A program made the translations under genes and the position numbers. A DNA stretch of 64,000 nucleotides from Bradyrhizobium sp. CCGB01 (lineage in GTDB: Bacteria > Pseudomonadota > Alphaproteobacteria > Rhizobiales > Xanthobacteraceae), in NCBI RefSeq assembly GCF_024199795.1, contig NZ_JANADK010000001.1:3844001-3908000 (forward strand), read 5' to 3'. Below are positions 41,778-50,925 of the stretch, piece after piece. Every line of letters begins with the position of its first letter. Within the stretch, counting starts at the first letter, position 1. The notes beneath the pieces are model-generated. The model was not told where the DNA came from, did no database searches, and was given only the letters and a program-made list of their open reading frames with translations.

Positions 41778-43118
41778 ATGGACAGATACCGGAACAATGC
41801 CTTAGCGATCGACGCGCTGGTGCGCGACGCCGAGGTGCATCGCGACGTCTATGTCGATCCTGAAATCTTCGAGCTCGAGATGGAGCATCTGTTCCCGAAC
41901 AGTTGGATCTATGTCGGGCACGCGAGCCAACTCGCAAAGCCCGGTGATTTCATCACTGCCAATATTGGTCGGCAGCCGGTGCTGGCGAGCCGTCATACCG
42001 ACGGCGCGATCCACGTTTTCTACAATCGCTGTCCGCACAAGGGCGTGAAGATTGCTTCCGAGCCATGCGGCAACACCGGAAAATTCTTCCGCTGTCCCTA
42101 TCATGCCTGGTCGTTCAAGACCGACGGCTCGCTGCTCGCGATTCCCCTAAAGAAAGGCTACGAGGGGACGGGGTTCGGCGATGCGCAGGCCAATGAGGGG
42201 CTGTCGAGGATCAGGAACGTCGTCGTCTACCGCGATTTCATCTTCGTGCAGTTGAACGACAACGGCGTTTCCTTCGAGGATTATTTCGGTGAGAGCCTGT
42301 CGACCATCGACAACATGGTCGACCGGTCGCCGGTGGGGAAGCTCGCGGTCGTCGCTGCGCCGATCCGCTACATGCACACCTGCAATTGGAAGATGCTGGT
42401 CGAGAACCAGACCGACACCTGCCATCCGATGGTGGCGCATGAAAGCTCGGCGGGCACCGCGGTCAAGGTCTGGAAGCGCGAGCAGGGCTCCTCCACGGAA
42501 ACGCCGATGGCGGTGCAGCTCTACGGTCCCTTCATGAGCCCGTACGAGTTCTACGAGCAGAGCGGCATCAGGATCTGGCCGAACGGCCATGGTCACACCG
42601 GCGTCGCCAACTCGATCCATTCCAACTACTCGGACATCGAAGGCTATGTCGGCCAGATGGTTGCGGCCTACGGCGAGAAGCGGGCGCACGAGATTCTCGG
42701 CGAGGTCAGGCACAACACCGTCTATTTCCCGAACATCATGGTGAAGGGCGCCGTCCAGATCCTGCGCAATTTCATTCCGATCGCGGTCGACAAGACGCTG
42801 GTCGAAAGCTGGGTCTATCGCCTGGTCGGGGCGCCCGACAAGCTCTACGAACGCGCCCTGATGTACAACCGCTTCATCAATGCGCCGACATCGATCGTCG
42901 GCCACGACGACCTCGAGATGTATGAGCGCGCCCAGGAAGGGCTGAAGTCCAACGGCAATCAATGGGTCAATCTCCAGCGCCTCTATGAGGCCGGTGAGCA
43001 GGCGGACGTCACCGCCGTCATCAACGGGACATCGGAACGGCAGATGCGAAACCAGTTTCATGCCTGGGCCAAGTTCATGACCATCGACATGGGCGAGCGC
43101 ATCGAGGCCGCGGAATGA
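41778..43118 (+). CDS. Rieske aromatic-ring-hydroxylating dioxygenase, alpha subunit
   Basis: 446 residues. The Rieske centre is CPHKG...RCPYHAW (about residues 85-114; C-x-H and C-x2-H). The mononuclear iron facial triad begins DTCHPMVAH (about 213-221), the D-x2-H-x4-H pattern. It hydroxylates an aromatic or indolic ring using electrons from the upstream reductase. The beta subunit gene overlaps its end by 4 bp. In this operon context a substrate such as indole-3-acetate is plausible but not shown. Confidence 0.92.
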   Translation: MDRYRNNALAIDALVRDAEVHRDVYVDPEIFELEMEHLFPNSWIYVGHASQLAKPGDFITANIGRQPVLASRHTDGAIHVFYNRCPHKGVKIASEPCGNTGKFFRCPYHAWSFKTDGSLLAIPLKKGYEGTGFGDAQANEGLSRIRNVVVYRDFIFVQLNDNGVSFEDYFGESLSTIDNMVDRSPVGKLAVVAAPIRYMHTCNWKMLVENQTDTCHPMVAHESSAGTAVKVWKREQGSSTETPMAVQLYGPFMSPYEFYEQSGIRIWPNGHGHTGVANSIHSNYSDIEGYVGQMVAAYGEKRAHEILGEVRHNTVYFPNIMVKGAVQILRNFIPIAVDKTLVESWVYRLVGAPDKLYERALMYNRFINAPTSIVGHDDLEMYERAQEGLKSNGNQWVNLQRLYEAGEQADVTAVINGTSERQMRNQFHAWAKFMTIDMGERIEAAE

Positions 43119-43591
43119 TCACCGAGAAGACCATCACGGACTTCATCTATCGCGAGGCCGACCTCCTCGACACGATGCAGTGGCAGGCCTGGCTCGACCT
43201 GTTTCATCCCGAAGGGCGTTACTGGATGCCGCTGGAATGGCAGCAGCACGACCCGGTGCTTCAACCGTCCCTGATGTACGAGGACCTGCTGCTGCTGAAG
43301 GTGCGGGTCGAGCGCCTCGCCGGCGAGCGGACTTTCAGTCAGAAGCCGAAGAGCCGGTGCCATCATCTGTTCCAGGCGCCGCAAATCATCGCGTGCGATC
43401 CGGAGGCCGGCGTATTCAAGGCGCGGACCTCCTACATCTACACGGAGACGCGCGGCGACATGCTGGAGCGCTTCTCGGGATGGGCTTCGCACGATCTCGT
43501 TCAGGTCGGAGACAGCCTGAAGATCAAGCTCAAGCGCGTCGATCTCGTCAATTTCGACGCGCCGTTCGGCAACATCCAGCTCTTCATGTGA
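43115..43591 (+). CDS. Rieske dioxygenase, beta subunit
   Basis: 158 residues of the SnoaL-like beta-subunit fold: ITDFIYREADLLDTMQWQAWLDLF near the N-terminus and YWMPLEW soon after, the usual opening of ring-hydroxylating beta subunits. It is structural, with no catalytic residues expected. It overlaps the alpha gene (ATGA). Its presence makes this a two-subunit (alpha-beta) oxygenase. Confidence 0.88.
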   Translation: MITEKTITDFIYREADLLDTMQWQAWLDLFHPEGRYWMPLEWQQHDPVLQPSLMYEDLLLLKVRVERLAGERTFSQKPKSRCHHLFQAPQIIACDPEAGVFKARTSYIYTETRGDMLERFSGWASHDLVQVGDSLKIKLKRVDLVNFDAPFGNIQLFM

Positions 43592-43598
43592 GAATGCC

Positions 43599-45215
43599 TT
43601 GACCGCTGCGACCACAGTCTACGCGCGCTTTCGCGAAACCGCCCTCCGTCGCGGCGAGGCGGGCTTCCTCAACGTTCTGCCGGAGACCGCCGACATCTAC
43701 GGCATCGCGGCCGGGGAGATTTCCTACCGCGCCATGCTAGATCGGGTCGAGCGCTGGCGAACGGCGTTTGCGAGCCGGGGCTATGGCGAAGGCCACAGGG
43801 TCGGGCTTCTGCTCCAGAACCGGCCGGTGTTCATCGAGTTGTGGTTCGCGCTGAACGCGCTCGGCGTCTCCGTCGTGCCGATCAATCCGGATTTGCGGAT
43901 GAGCGAGCTCGAATACATCATCGCGCATTCCGAGATGAACGCGGCGTTCGTGCTCGCCGGGCGGCGCGCCGAGGTCGAGACCGCGGCCCGTCAGGCCGGC
44001 CGGCCGATTCCGGTGGTGGCCGATGACGACGACGTTCCCGCGCCATTTGGCGGCACGCTGGCCGCGACCGCAGGCGACGGCGTGACCGAATGCGCGCTGC
44101 TTTACACGTCGGGAACGACCGGGCAGCCGAAGGGCTGCGTGCTGACCAATACCTATTTCCTGCATTCCGGAAACTGGTATCGCGACGTCGGCGGGCTGTG
44201 TGGGCTGAAGGCTGAAGGCGAACGCATGATCACGCCGCTGCCGCTGTTCCACATGAACGCGATGGCGGTGTCGCTGATGGCGATGCTGTCGGTCGGCGGC
44301 AGCCTCACCATGCTCGATCGCTTTCATCCGCGCAGCTGGTGGAATTCGGTGCGCGACAGCCGCGCCACCTGCCTGCATTATCTCGGCGTGATGCCCTCGA
44401 TGCTGATGAGCGCGCCTGTCTCCGAGCAGGACAAGGCCCATACCGTGCGGTTTGGATTTGGCGCTGGCGTCGACAAGCTCTTGCATGCGCCGTTCGAGGA
44501 GCGCTTCGGCTTTCCGCTGATCGAAGCCTGGGCGATGACCGAGACGGGCAGCGGCGGCGTGATCGCTGCCAATGTCGAGCCGCGCAAGATCGGCACCAGT
44601 TGCTTCGGCCGCCCGGCGCCCGAGGTGGAGATCCGCATCGTCGACGAGCGCGGCAACGATGCGCCGGTGGACATGCCGGGCGAGCTGCTGGTGCGGCGGG
44701 CCGGCACGGATCCACGCTACGGCTTCTTCCGGGAATATCTGAAAAACCCGCATGCCACCGACGAGGCGTGGGAAGGCGGCTGGCTGCACACCGGCGACAT
44801 CGTATCGCGCGATGCGGACGGTGACCTTCATTTCGTTGATCGCAAGAAGAACGTCATCCGCCGCTCCGGCGAGAACATCGCCGCGGTCGAGGTCGAGTCC
44901 GTCCTGAATCGCCATCCCGTGATCCGGCAGGCCGCGGTCGCGGCCACCCCCGATCAGGTGCGCGGCGACGAGGTCGCGGCCGTCATCATTGCGGAGCGGG
45001 CGGGGGCGGACCGCGCGCTCGCCGAAGACATTGTCCGCTGGAGCCTGGGGCAGATGGCCTATTACAAGGCGCCGGGCTGGATCTGCTTCGTCGATAGCCT
45101 GCCGCTGACCGCGACCGAGAAGATCCAGCGCGGCGGGCTCAAGGACTATGTCGCGAAGCTGATGGGTGAGGGCGCGTTCTTTGATCTCCGCGAGCTCAAG
45201 CGGCGGCAGGTCTGA
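43599..45215 (+). CDS. AMP-forming acyl/aryl-CoA synthetase family enzyme
   Basis: 538 residues, TTG start 7 bp after the beta-subunit stop (the nearby ATG at 43593 is out of frame and stops at once). The ATP-binding P-loop is YTSGTTGQPKG (about residues 167-177). AWAMTETG (A5) and TGDIVSRDADG, then the A10 Lys in TATEKIQRGGLK near the C-terminus, are visible. It activates a carboxylate to the acyl-CoA through an acyl-AMP. The carboxylic substrate is unknown; an aryl or indolic acid is expected from the operon. Confidence 0.87.
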   Translation: MTAATTVYARFRETALRRGEAGFLNVLPETADIYGIAAGEISYRAMLDRVERWRTAFASRGYGEGHRVGLLLQNRPVFIELWFALNALGVSVVPINPDLRMSELEYIIAHSEMNAAFVLAGRRAEVETAARQAGRPIPVVADDDDVPAPFGGTLAATAGDGVTECALLYTSGTTGQPKGCVLTNTYFLHSGNWYRDVGGLCGLKAEGERMITPLPLFHMNAMAVSLMAMLSVGGSLTMLDRFHPRSWWNSVRDSRATCLHYLGVMPSMLMSAPVSEQDKAHTVRFGFGAGVDKLLHAPFEERFGFPLIEAWAMTETGSGGVIAANVEPRKIGTSCFGRPAPEVEIRIVDERGNDAPVDMPGELLVRRAGTDPRYGFFREYLKNPHATDEAWEGGWLHTGDIVSRDADGDLHFVDRKKNVIRRSGENIAAVEVESVLNRHPVIRQAAVAATPDQVRGDEVAAVIIAERAGADRALAEDIVRWSLGQMAYYKAPGWICFVDSLPLTATEKIQRGGLKDYVAKLMGEGAFFDLRELKRRQV

Positions 45216-45226
45216 GGGAGCTGATC

Positions 45227-45955
45227 ATGAGCGCGATCCGTACGACACTCGTCACCGGCGGCAATTCGGGAATCGGTGAAGCGCTCGCCAAGAGGCTCGT
45301 CGAGAAAGGCCAGCGCGTCGTCTCGGTCGGGCTGGAGAAGCCGGGCTGGACCCATGATCTGCTCGCCGCCTATTGCGCCGATCTGACTGATATCGAGGCG
45401 ACGCGCACCATCGCGCAAGAGATCTGCCGGGATCACGCCATCGATCGCCTCGTGCACAATGCCGGCATCATCCTGCCGAACCTGCTGCAAAATGCAAAAC
45501 CCGAGGACATTCTGACGCTGGCGCAACTGCATCTCGGCGCGCCGATGCTCCTGACCCAGGCTGCGATGGAGGGGATGCGTTCGCGTCGCTTCGGCCGCGT
45601 CGTGTTCGTCTCCTCGCGCGCGGCGATGGGCGCGGCGACGCGCTCGGCCTATTCCGCCACCAAGGCCGGCGTGCATGGCATGGCGCGGACCTGGGCGCTG
45701 GAGCTTGCCTCGAGCGGCATCACCGTGAATGTCGTCGCGCCGGGGCCGATCCTGACCGACAATTTCTGGGGCATCATTCCGAAAGGCTCAGAGCAGCAGC
45801 AGCGGATGGCGAGCAACGTGCCGATCGGGCGGCTCGGCTCGCGTGAGGATGTCGCCCATGCGATCGAGTTCTTCCTCGATGAGCGCTCGGACTTCGTGAC
45901 GGGGCAGGTGCTCTATGTCTGCGGCGGCACCAGCCTCGTCGGGCTTGGTCCTTAG
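45227..45955 (+). CDS. Short-chain dehydrogenase/reductase of the dioxygenase operon
   Basis: 242 residues: TGGNSGIG cofactor loop near residue 10, HNAGI, catalytic Ser in VFVSSRAAM and YxxxK as YSATK (about residue 142-146). It probably dehydrogenates a diol or secondary alcohol made by the Rieske dioxygenase. It is the last gene of the five-gene operon; its stop codon overlaps the first base of the inverted repeat at 45955. Confidence 0.85.
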   Translation: MSAIRTTLVTGGNSGIGEALAKRLVEKGQRVVSVGLEKPGWTHDLLAAYCADLTDIEATRTIAQEICRDHAIDRLVHNAGIILPNLLQNAKPEDILTLAQLHLGAPMLLTQAAMEGMRSRRFGRVVFVSSRAAMGAATRSAYSATKAGVHGMARTWALELASSGITVNVVAPGPILTDNFWGIIPKGSEQQQRMASNVPIGRLGSREDVAHAIEFFLDERSDFVTGQVLYVCGGTSLVGLGP

Positions 45956-46024
45956 AGCATGATCCGGACCCGGAGGGCCGCGCTAGCGCAAAGTGTGAAG
46001 CGGTTTTCCGAAGAGATCATGCTC
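45955..46024. repeat. Bradyrhizobium-type intergenic inverted repeat
   Basis: The 10-bp arms GAGCATGATC (45955-45964) and GATCATGCTC (46015-46024) are perfect inverted copies, with GCGGTTTTCCGAAGA next to the right arm. This resembles a short palindromic repeat scattered in Bradyrhizobium and Rhodopseudomonas genomes. It sits between convergent genes and may act as a bidirectional terminator, though there is no T-run. Confidence 0.6.
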
Positions 46025-46037
46025 CAAACAAACACAG

Positions 46038-46520
46038 TCAGATCTGGTTCTGCCTGATATTCTCGACCATCTTCGCAAGCACGCGGGCGCAGACCTCTAT
46101 CTCGTCGGGGTCGATGCCCGCGATCAGCCGGTCGTAGTTGTTGGTCATGATCGGCCAGATCTTGCGTAGCAGCGCTTCGCCGTCAGGCGTCAGCCCCACC
46201 ACGCGGCGACGCTGGTCCTCCTCCGCGATCTCGCGCTTGACGAGGCCCGACGACACCATGGACTCGACCATGCGGCTCGCAGTCGACTGCTCGGTGACGG
46301 CGAGCACGGCGATCTCGTTGACGGTCAGGGTCTTGTAGATGAACAGCACCGACAGCGTTCGAAACACGACATTGTTGATGCCGTGCTCGGTGAGGTCGCG
46401 GTTCTGGTCCAGGTTCCAGCGATTGGCGAGGCGGTTGAACAGATACGGAATGTAGCTTTGCAGCTGGTCCCGCGTCCGGGGCGGACCCGATTTCCACCTG
46501 CTCTTGGAGTCTTTGGCCAT
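46038..46520 (-). CDS. MarR-family transcriptional regulator 1
   Basis: 160 residues. The winged helix is visible as LTVNEIAVLAVTEQSTASRMVESMVSSGLVKREIAEEDQRRRVVGLTPDG split over about residues 65-115, the MarR DxRxxx wing pattern. Likely a dimeric repressor released by an aromatic ligand. It lies 26 bp downstream of a second MarR gene on the same strand and converges with the dioxygenase operon. Candidate operators are at 40763-40789 and 50898-50925. Confidence 0.88.
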   Translation of the reverse strand: MAKDSKSRWKSGPPRTRDQLQSYIPYLFNRLANRWNLDQNRDLTEHGINNVVFRTLSVLFIYKTLTVNEIAVLAVTEQSTASRMVESMVSSGLVKREIAEEDQRRRVVGLTPDGEALLRKIWPIMTNNYDRLIAGIDPDEIEVCARVLAKMVENIRQNQI

Positions 46521-46546
46521 TATCTCTTGCGACTTTACTGCTTGCT

Positions 46547-47014
46547 TCAGGGGCGAATTTTCGAGGAGAGGGAGCGCAACACCGACAGCGCGGTGTCCAG
46601 CTCCCGGGCCGGAATGTTCTCCAGCCGTTTGCTGAGATGCCTCTTGTGGACGTCCGCCGCCTTCCGGAACAGCTGCTCGCCCTTGGGCGTCAGGCGCACG
46701 ATGAACGATCGCCGATCCTCGCTCGACATTTCCTTGCTGATGAGGTCGTCAGCCAGAAGGCGTTGCACCAGCCCCGAGACGTTGCCGCCGGAAACCTTCA
46801 GGTTCTGCGACAGCTGCCCGAGCGCCATTCCGTCCGGGTAGCGGTCGAGCTGGGCCAGCACGTCGAACTTCGCCAGCGACAGTCCGAACTCCGCACCCAG
46901 CATCGCATTCAGCGACGCAAAAATCTCTCCGTGCAGGGATAGCAGCTGAAGCCAGAGCCTGGTTTCGATCTGCCCATAGGCGGGACCAATGTTCTCTTTG
47001 AGTGCTGCCGGCAT
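46547..47014 (-). CDS. MarR-family transcriptional regulator 2
   Basis: 155 residues from ATG 47014 (an in-frame TTG at 47047 would add eleven). MarR pattern: LSLAKFDVLAQLDRYPDGMALGQLSQ, recognition helix VSGGNVSGLVQRLL, and wing SSEDRRSFIVRLTPKG. It differs clearly from the neighbouring MarR 1. It is on the same strand and 155 bp behind iorB, so iorAB and both marR genes could form one autoregulated unit. Such paired MarR proteins would allow two ligands to be sensed. Confidence 0.87.
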   Translation of the reverse strand: MPAALKENIGPAYGQIETRLWLQLLSLHGEIFASLNAMLGAEFGLSLAKFDVLAQLDRYPDGMALGQLSQNLKVSGGNVSGLVQRLLADDLISKEMSSEDRRSFIVRLTPKGEQLFRKAADVHKRHLSKRLENIPARELDTALSVLRSLSSKIRP

Positions 47015-47169
47015 CGCATGACCATCGAGGACAAAATGTCTCGTCAACTGGAGGGGTTATCGCGGGTCTTTCACTCCGATTAGCAACCTGAGAATCGTAG
47101 TCAAGATGCCCGATCCTGACGTCCTGTCGGGCGAACGGCAATCCAATCCTGCGTCCCGGCCCGATGGAA

Positions 47170-48726
47170 TCATGCAAAAGTCTTGATGGTCTGGATCACG
47201 CCGTCGAGCTCCCTGCCGGCGCTATCCTTCAGTGCGGCCTCCCGCAGGCGTCGTGCCCAGTCGGCGGCATCGTCGCGCCGCTCGACCAGCTTGATCGCCT
47301 CCAGCGTCTTGTCGAATTTAGACAGGCCCCGGCTGTGGGTATCGGAATAGCCCTTCACCAGGCGGCGGCATTGCAGGATTTCGACACCGAGCTGGTAGTT
47401 GGTGCCGACCGCGTCGGTCGCGGCCTTGAGCCACTCGTTCCGGTGAGCGGTCTCGACGGCGTGACGGAGCGAGCGGCGGCGCAGGCCGCGCATCCCGCCC
47501 ACCACGTAGAGCGCCAGGAACCAGGGCAGCGAGTAGGTCCGCACCCGGCGTCCCTTGTTGACGCGGCGATCAAGCCAGCCGAGCAGGCGTGGCCTCGCGC
47601 CCAACCAGCGGCCGAGGCCCACCGGCAGCATGCCCATGACCTCCTCCATGCGGGGGTGCATGAATTCCGTCGTCTGGAGCACCTGGCCTTGCGACAGCTC
47701 CAGCTCGGTCTCGATCCGCGTGCGACGGCTGCTGCGGGTCTTGAGGTCGGCGACGCGGATGACGTCGTCATAACTCATCGCATTGGCAAGATGCTTTGCG
47801 GCGGCCTGCGTGAACGCGTAGCCGCGCTCGGCGCCGCCGGCGTTCCGGTCCGCGGTGGACAGCTTGCCGAGGATGTCGAGATATTCCGCGCCATAGGCGA
47901 CGTCCTGGAAATCGACCACCTTCCTCAAGCCCGCACGCGCCATCGCCTGCGCGGGCCCGGGCAATTCCTGCGTCAGCCGCGCGACAAGCCCGCCGAGCTC
48001 AGGATCGAGCGGCGCGGAAGAGGGCGCTGTGTTGACCTGCGCCGGTGCCGCAACCTCAGCCGCCCCGGTTTTGACGCGATCAAACGCGGCATCAAACGTC
48101 CCGATGCTGGCCTTGGCCCCTTTCTCGCCGGCGCGGATCACATCGAGATAGCTCTCGCGGCTGAAGGGCAGCACACTGGCCGCAGCGAGCGCGCCAAACA
48201 TCGCGGCCGAAATGACGCTGCCGTGCTCGATGGCCAGTGCGTTGAGGTCGAAGATGATCTCGGTCTTCGCGGCAATCCCGATCGCGCCGGTGACGGCGCC
48301 CTTGTCGGCGATACCGTTGCCTGGCGCGATCTTCTCGCCAATTGCAAATGAGCGGTGGTTGGACGCGATCAGCGTGGTGCGATCCGGCGTCACGAGGCCG
48401 CGCAGGATCGACCGGCCGGCCTCCATGAATTCCGCCGCCATCACGACGTCGACGTCGCCGGGTGTCGGCATCAGTGACAGGATTGGCCTTCGGCCGTCGA
48501 GCAGAGGCATCGCCTCGATGTAGTAGATCGTGGCGCCGGTGCGCTGGGCGACGCCGGGCACCGAGGTCGATTGCGCGGCCCAGCCGTGGTTCTCGGCGAG
48601 CTGCACGATCCAGTCGGTCAGGACGCCGCCGCCCTGGCCGCCCATCGCGACGATCGCGATCGAGATCGGCCGCTCAGTCGCGTCGCCTGCGGCGGGGAGG
48701 GCCAGCCGGACCGTCTCGTCTCTCAT
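47170..48726 (-). CDS. iorB: Indolepyruvate ferredoxin oxidoreductase-type beta subunit with C-terminal extension
   Basis: 518 residues. The N-terminal 200 or so match the pyruvate-ferredoxin-oxidoreductase gamma-type domain (AIVAMGGQGGGVLTDWIV; TSVPGVAQRTGATIYY). A further 300 residues are an extension (DUF6537-like) found in the long bacterial forms; canonical archaeal IorB is only about 200. With IorA it oxidatively decarboxylates an aryl 2-oxoacid with CoA, reducing ferredoxin or an equivalent. The start ATG 48726 overlaps the iorA stop by 4 bp. Confidence 0.85.
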   Translation of the reverse strand: MRDETVRLALPAAGDATERPISIAIVAMGGQGGGVLTDWIVQLAENHGWAAQSTSVPGVAQRTGATIYYIEAMPLLDGRRPILSLMPTPGDVDVVMAAEFMEAGRSILRGLVTPDRTTLIASNHRSFAIGEKIAPGNGIADKGAVTGAIGIAAKTEIIFDLNALAIEHGSVISAAMFGALAAASVLPFSRESYLDVIRAGEKGAKASIGTFDAAFDRVKTGAAEVAAPAQVNTAPSSAPLDPELGGLVARLTQELPGPAQAMARAGLRKVVDFQDVAYGAEYLDILGKLSTADRNAGGAERGYAFTQAAAKHLANAMSYDDVIRVADLKTRSSRRTRIETELELSQGQVLQTTEFMHPRMEEVMGMLPVGLGRWLGARPRLLGWLDRRVNKGRRVRTYSLPWFLALYVVGGMRGLRRRSLRHAVETAHRNEWLKAATDAVGTNYQLGVEILQCRRLVKGYSDTHSRGLSKFDKTLEAIKLVERRDDAADWARRLREAALKDSAGRELDGVIQTIKTFA

Positions 48727-50882
48727 GCCAGTGCCTCGAGCGCGGGGCGCCGGCGATCGCGCCGCCGTTGCAGCCAGCCGATCACGGCCATCGCGACCTT
48801 CGATTTGAAGGTGTCCCAGCCGGTCGGATTGTGGATGACGTCGGCGCGATAGAACGAGGGGCAAAGCACCGCGGCCTCGGCGACCTCGCCGCAATTGCCG
48901 CATCCGACGCAGGAATTGTCGATGGCCGCAACCGGATCGTCGCGCAAGGGATCGTCGAGCTGCTTCACCGAGAGCGACGGGCAGCCCGAGAGCCGGATGC
49001 AGGCATGGTCGCCCGTGCACACATCTTCGTCGACGCCGAACCGTTCCTTGACGATCCGGACGCCGTCCTTGATCGCCTTGTTCATCTGCGGCTTCACGCG
49101 GCGCTGCTTGTTCAGCATGCATTCGCTGGAGGCGACGATGACCTTGGGGCCATCCTCCTTCGTCGTCAGTGCCTCCTTCAGCGTGTCGCGCATCTTGCCA
49201 ACGTCGTAGGTGCGGTCGATCTGGCGGACCCATTGGCCGCCAATGCCCTTCACGGCCTTGACGATCGAATTGTTGGTGTCGCGCCGCTTGTTGATGGCTC
49301 GCGACGACAGGATGTCCTGACCGCCGGTTGCCGAGGTGTAATAGTTGTCGACGATGACGAAGACGCCGTCATGCTTGTTGAAGACGGCGTTGCCGATGCC
49401 GCTGGTCAGGCCGTTGTGCCAGAAGCCGCCGTCGCCCATCACCGCGATGGAGCGCTTGTCGGCCTTGACGTTGAAGGCCGAGGTCGAGGCCGGGCCGAGG
49501 CCGAAGCCCATGGTCGTCGCGCCGATATTGAAGGGCGGCAGGATCGAGAACAGATGACAGCCGATGTCGGCCGAGACGTGGTGCTGGCCGAGCTCTTCCT
49601 CGACGAGCTTCATGGCGGCGAAGATCGGCCGCTCCGGGCAGCCGGTGCAGAGCCCGGGCGGGCGCGCCGGCACGACCTGCTTCAGCTTCTCGATGGCGGG
49701 ATGATTGAGCACGGGCGCAGCATCCGGCGCGGGCGGCCGGTTGCCGAGCAGCCGTGGCTCGGTCTTCTCCAGGAATTCGCGGACGCCGCCGAGCAGGACC
49801 TGCGCGGTATAGTCGCCGCCCATCGGCAGCACATCCTTGCCATGGACGCGCGCCTGGATGTCCTTGCGGCGCAGCACGGTGTTGATCGCCTGCTCGAGAT
49901 ATTCCGGCTGGCCTTCCTCGACGATGAGGACGGCCTCCTTGTCGAGACAGAATTCCGCGACCTCCGTGTCGATCACGGGGTAGGTGACGTTCATGACGTA
50001 GAGCGGGACCTGCGTGTTGCCGTAGGCATCCGACAGCCCGAGATATTGCAGCGCGCGGATCACGTTGTTGTACATGCCGCCCTGCATGATGATGCCGACC
50101 TTGCCCTGCTTCGGCCCCATCCACTCGTTCAGCTTGTTGTCGCGGACGAATCCGATCGCCGCGGGCAGCCGCGTCCTGATCTTCTCCTGCTCGTGCTCAT
50201 AGGCCGCCGGCGGCAGCACGATGCGGTTGACGTCGCGCTTTGGATTGTTGAGCGCGTCCTTGATGGTGTGCGCCGGCTTGACGTTGTCCTTGCAGGCGAA
50301 GCTGCCATGCATGTGACAAGCGCGAACGCGGACCTCGAGCATCACGGGCGTGTTCGAGAATTCCGAGAGCTCAAATCCCTTCTCGATCAGATTGACGATG
50401 CATTCATGGTCGGGGCGCGGGTCGAGCAGCCACATCTGCGACTTCATCGCGAAGGCATGGGTGCGTTCCTGCATGATCGAGGAGCCCTCGCCATAGTCCT
50501 CGCCGACGATGATCATGGTGCCGCCGGTGACGCCGCCCGAGGCGAGATTGGCAAGCGCATCGGAGGCGACATTGGTGCCAACGGTCGATTTCCAGGCCAC
50601 CGCGCCGCGCAGGGGATACATCACCGATGCCGACAGCATGGCGGCTGCTGCCGCTTCATTGGCGGAGCTCTGGAACACGACGCCGAGATCGTCGAGCACG
50701 TCCTTGGCATCTGCCAGCACGTCCATCAGATGCGAGATCGGCGAACCCTGATAGCCTCCGACATAGGCTACGCCGGATTGCAGCAGCGCCTTGGTGATGG
50801 CGAGGATGCCTTCGCCGCGGAACGTGTCGCCATCGCCGAGCCGGAGATCCTCGACCTCGCGAGCAAAAGACCGTTCAGCCAT
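48723..50882 (-). CDS. iorA: Indolepyruvate ferredoxin oxidoreductase-type alpha subunit
   Basis: 719 residues. An N-terminal pyrimidine-binding domain has GGYQGSPISHLMDV, the middle has CTGCPERP and then the thiamine diphosphate region MGDGGFWHNGLTSGIGNA with NYYTSATGG. The C-terminal ferredoxin domain has Cys in CTGDHACIRLSGC and CVGCGNCGEVAEAAVLC. Known substrates of the family are aryl pyruvates; here an aryl glyoxylate such as isatinate is a speculative alternative. The promoter at 50906-50934 carries the putative MarR operators. Confidence 0.88.
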   Translation of the reverse strand: MAERSFAREVEDLRLGDGDTFRGEGILAITKALLQSGVAYVGGYQGSPISHLMDVLADAKDVLDDLGVVFQSSANEAAAAAMLSASVMYPLRGAVAWKSTVGTNVASDALANLASGGVTGGTMIIVGEDYGEGSSIMQERTHAFAMKSQMWLLDPRPDHECIVNLIEKGFELSEFSNTPVMLEVRVRACHMHGSFACKDNVKPAHTIKDALNNPKRDVNRIVLPPAAYEHEQEKIRTRLPAAIGFVRDNKLNEWMGPKQGKVGIIMQGGMYNNVIRALQYLGLSDAYGNTQVPLYVMNVTYPVIDTEVAEFCLDKEAVLIVEEGQPEYLEQAINTVLRRKDIQARVHGKDVLPMGGDYTAQVLLGGVREFLEKTEPRLLGNRPPAPDAAPVLNHPAIEKLKQVVPARPPGLCTGCPERPIFAAMKLVEEELGQHHVSADIGCHLFSILPPFNIGATTMGFGLGPASTSAFNVKADKRSIAVMGDGGFWHNGLTSGIGNAVFNKHDGVFVIVDNYYTSATGGQDILSSRAINKRRDTNNSIVKAVKGIGGQWVRQIDRTYDVGKMRDTLKEALTTKEDGPKVIVASSECMLNKQRRVKPQMNKAIKDGVRIVKERFGVDEDVCTGDHACIRLSGCPSLSVKQLDDPLRDDPVAAIDNSCVGCGNCGEVAEAAVLCPSFYRADVIHNPTGWDTFKSKVAMAVIGWLQRRRDRRRPALEALA

Positions 50883-50897
50883 TGCACCCTCCAGAAA

Positions 50898-50925
50898 TAT
50901 GCGATAGCATACGTTTACATGTAAA
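50898..50925. promoter_or_regulatory. Paired palindromes, putative MarR operator of iorAB
   Basis: TTTACATGTAAA (50914-50925), a perfect 12-bp palindrome, fills the promoter spacer. TATG-CGATAG-CATA (50898-50911) overlaps the -10. The same two motifs recur at 40763-40789. Because the nitrilase operon starts divergently at 51008, the site might also control it. Confidence 0.5.

Noticed and set aside
48462..50924. Plus-strand frame of 820 codons antisense to iorA and iorB
   Set aside because: The minus strand carries thiamine and ferredoxin motifs in order; the plus frame crosses the iorA-iorB junction and has no motif.
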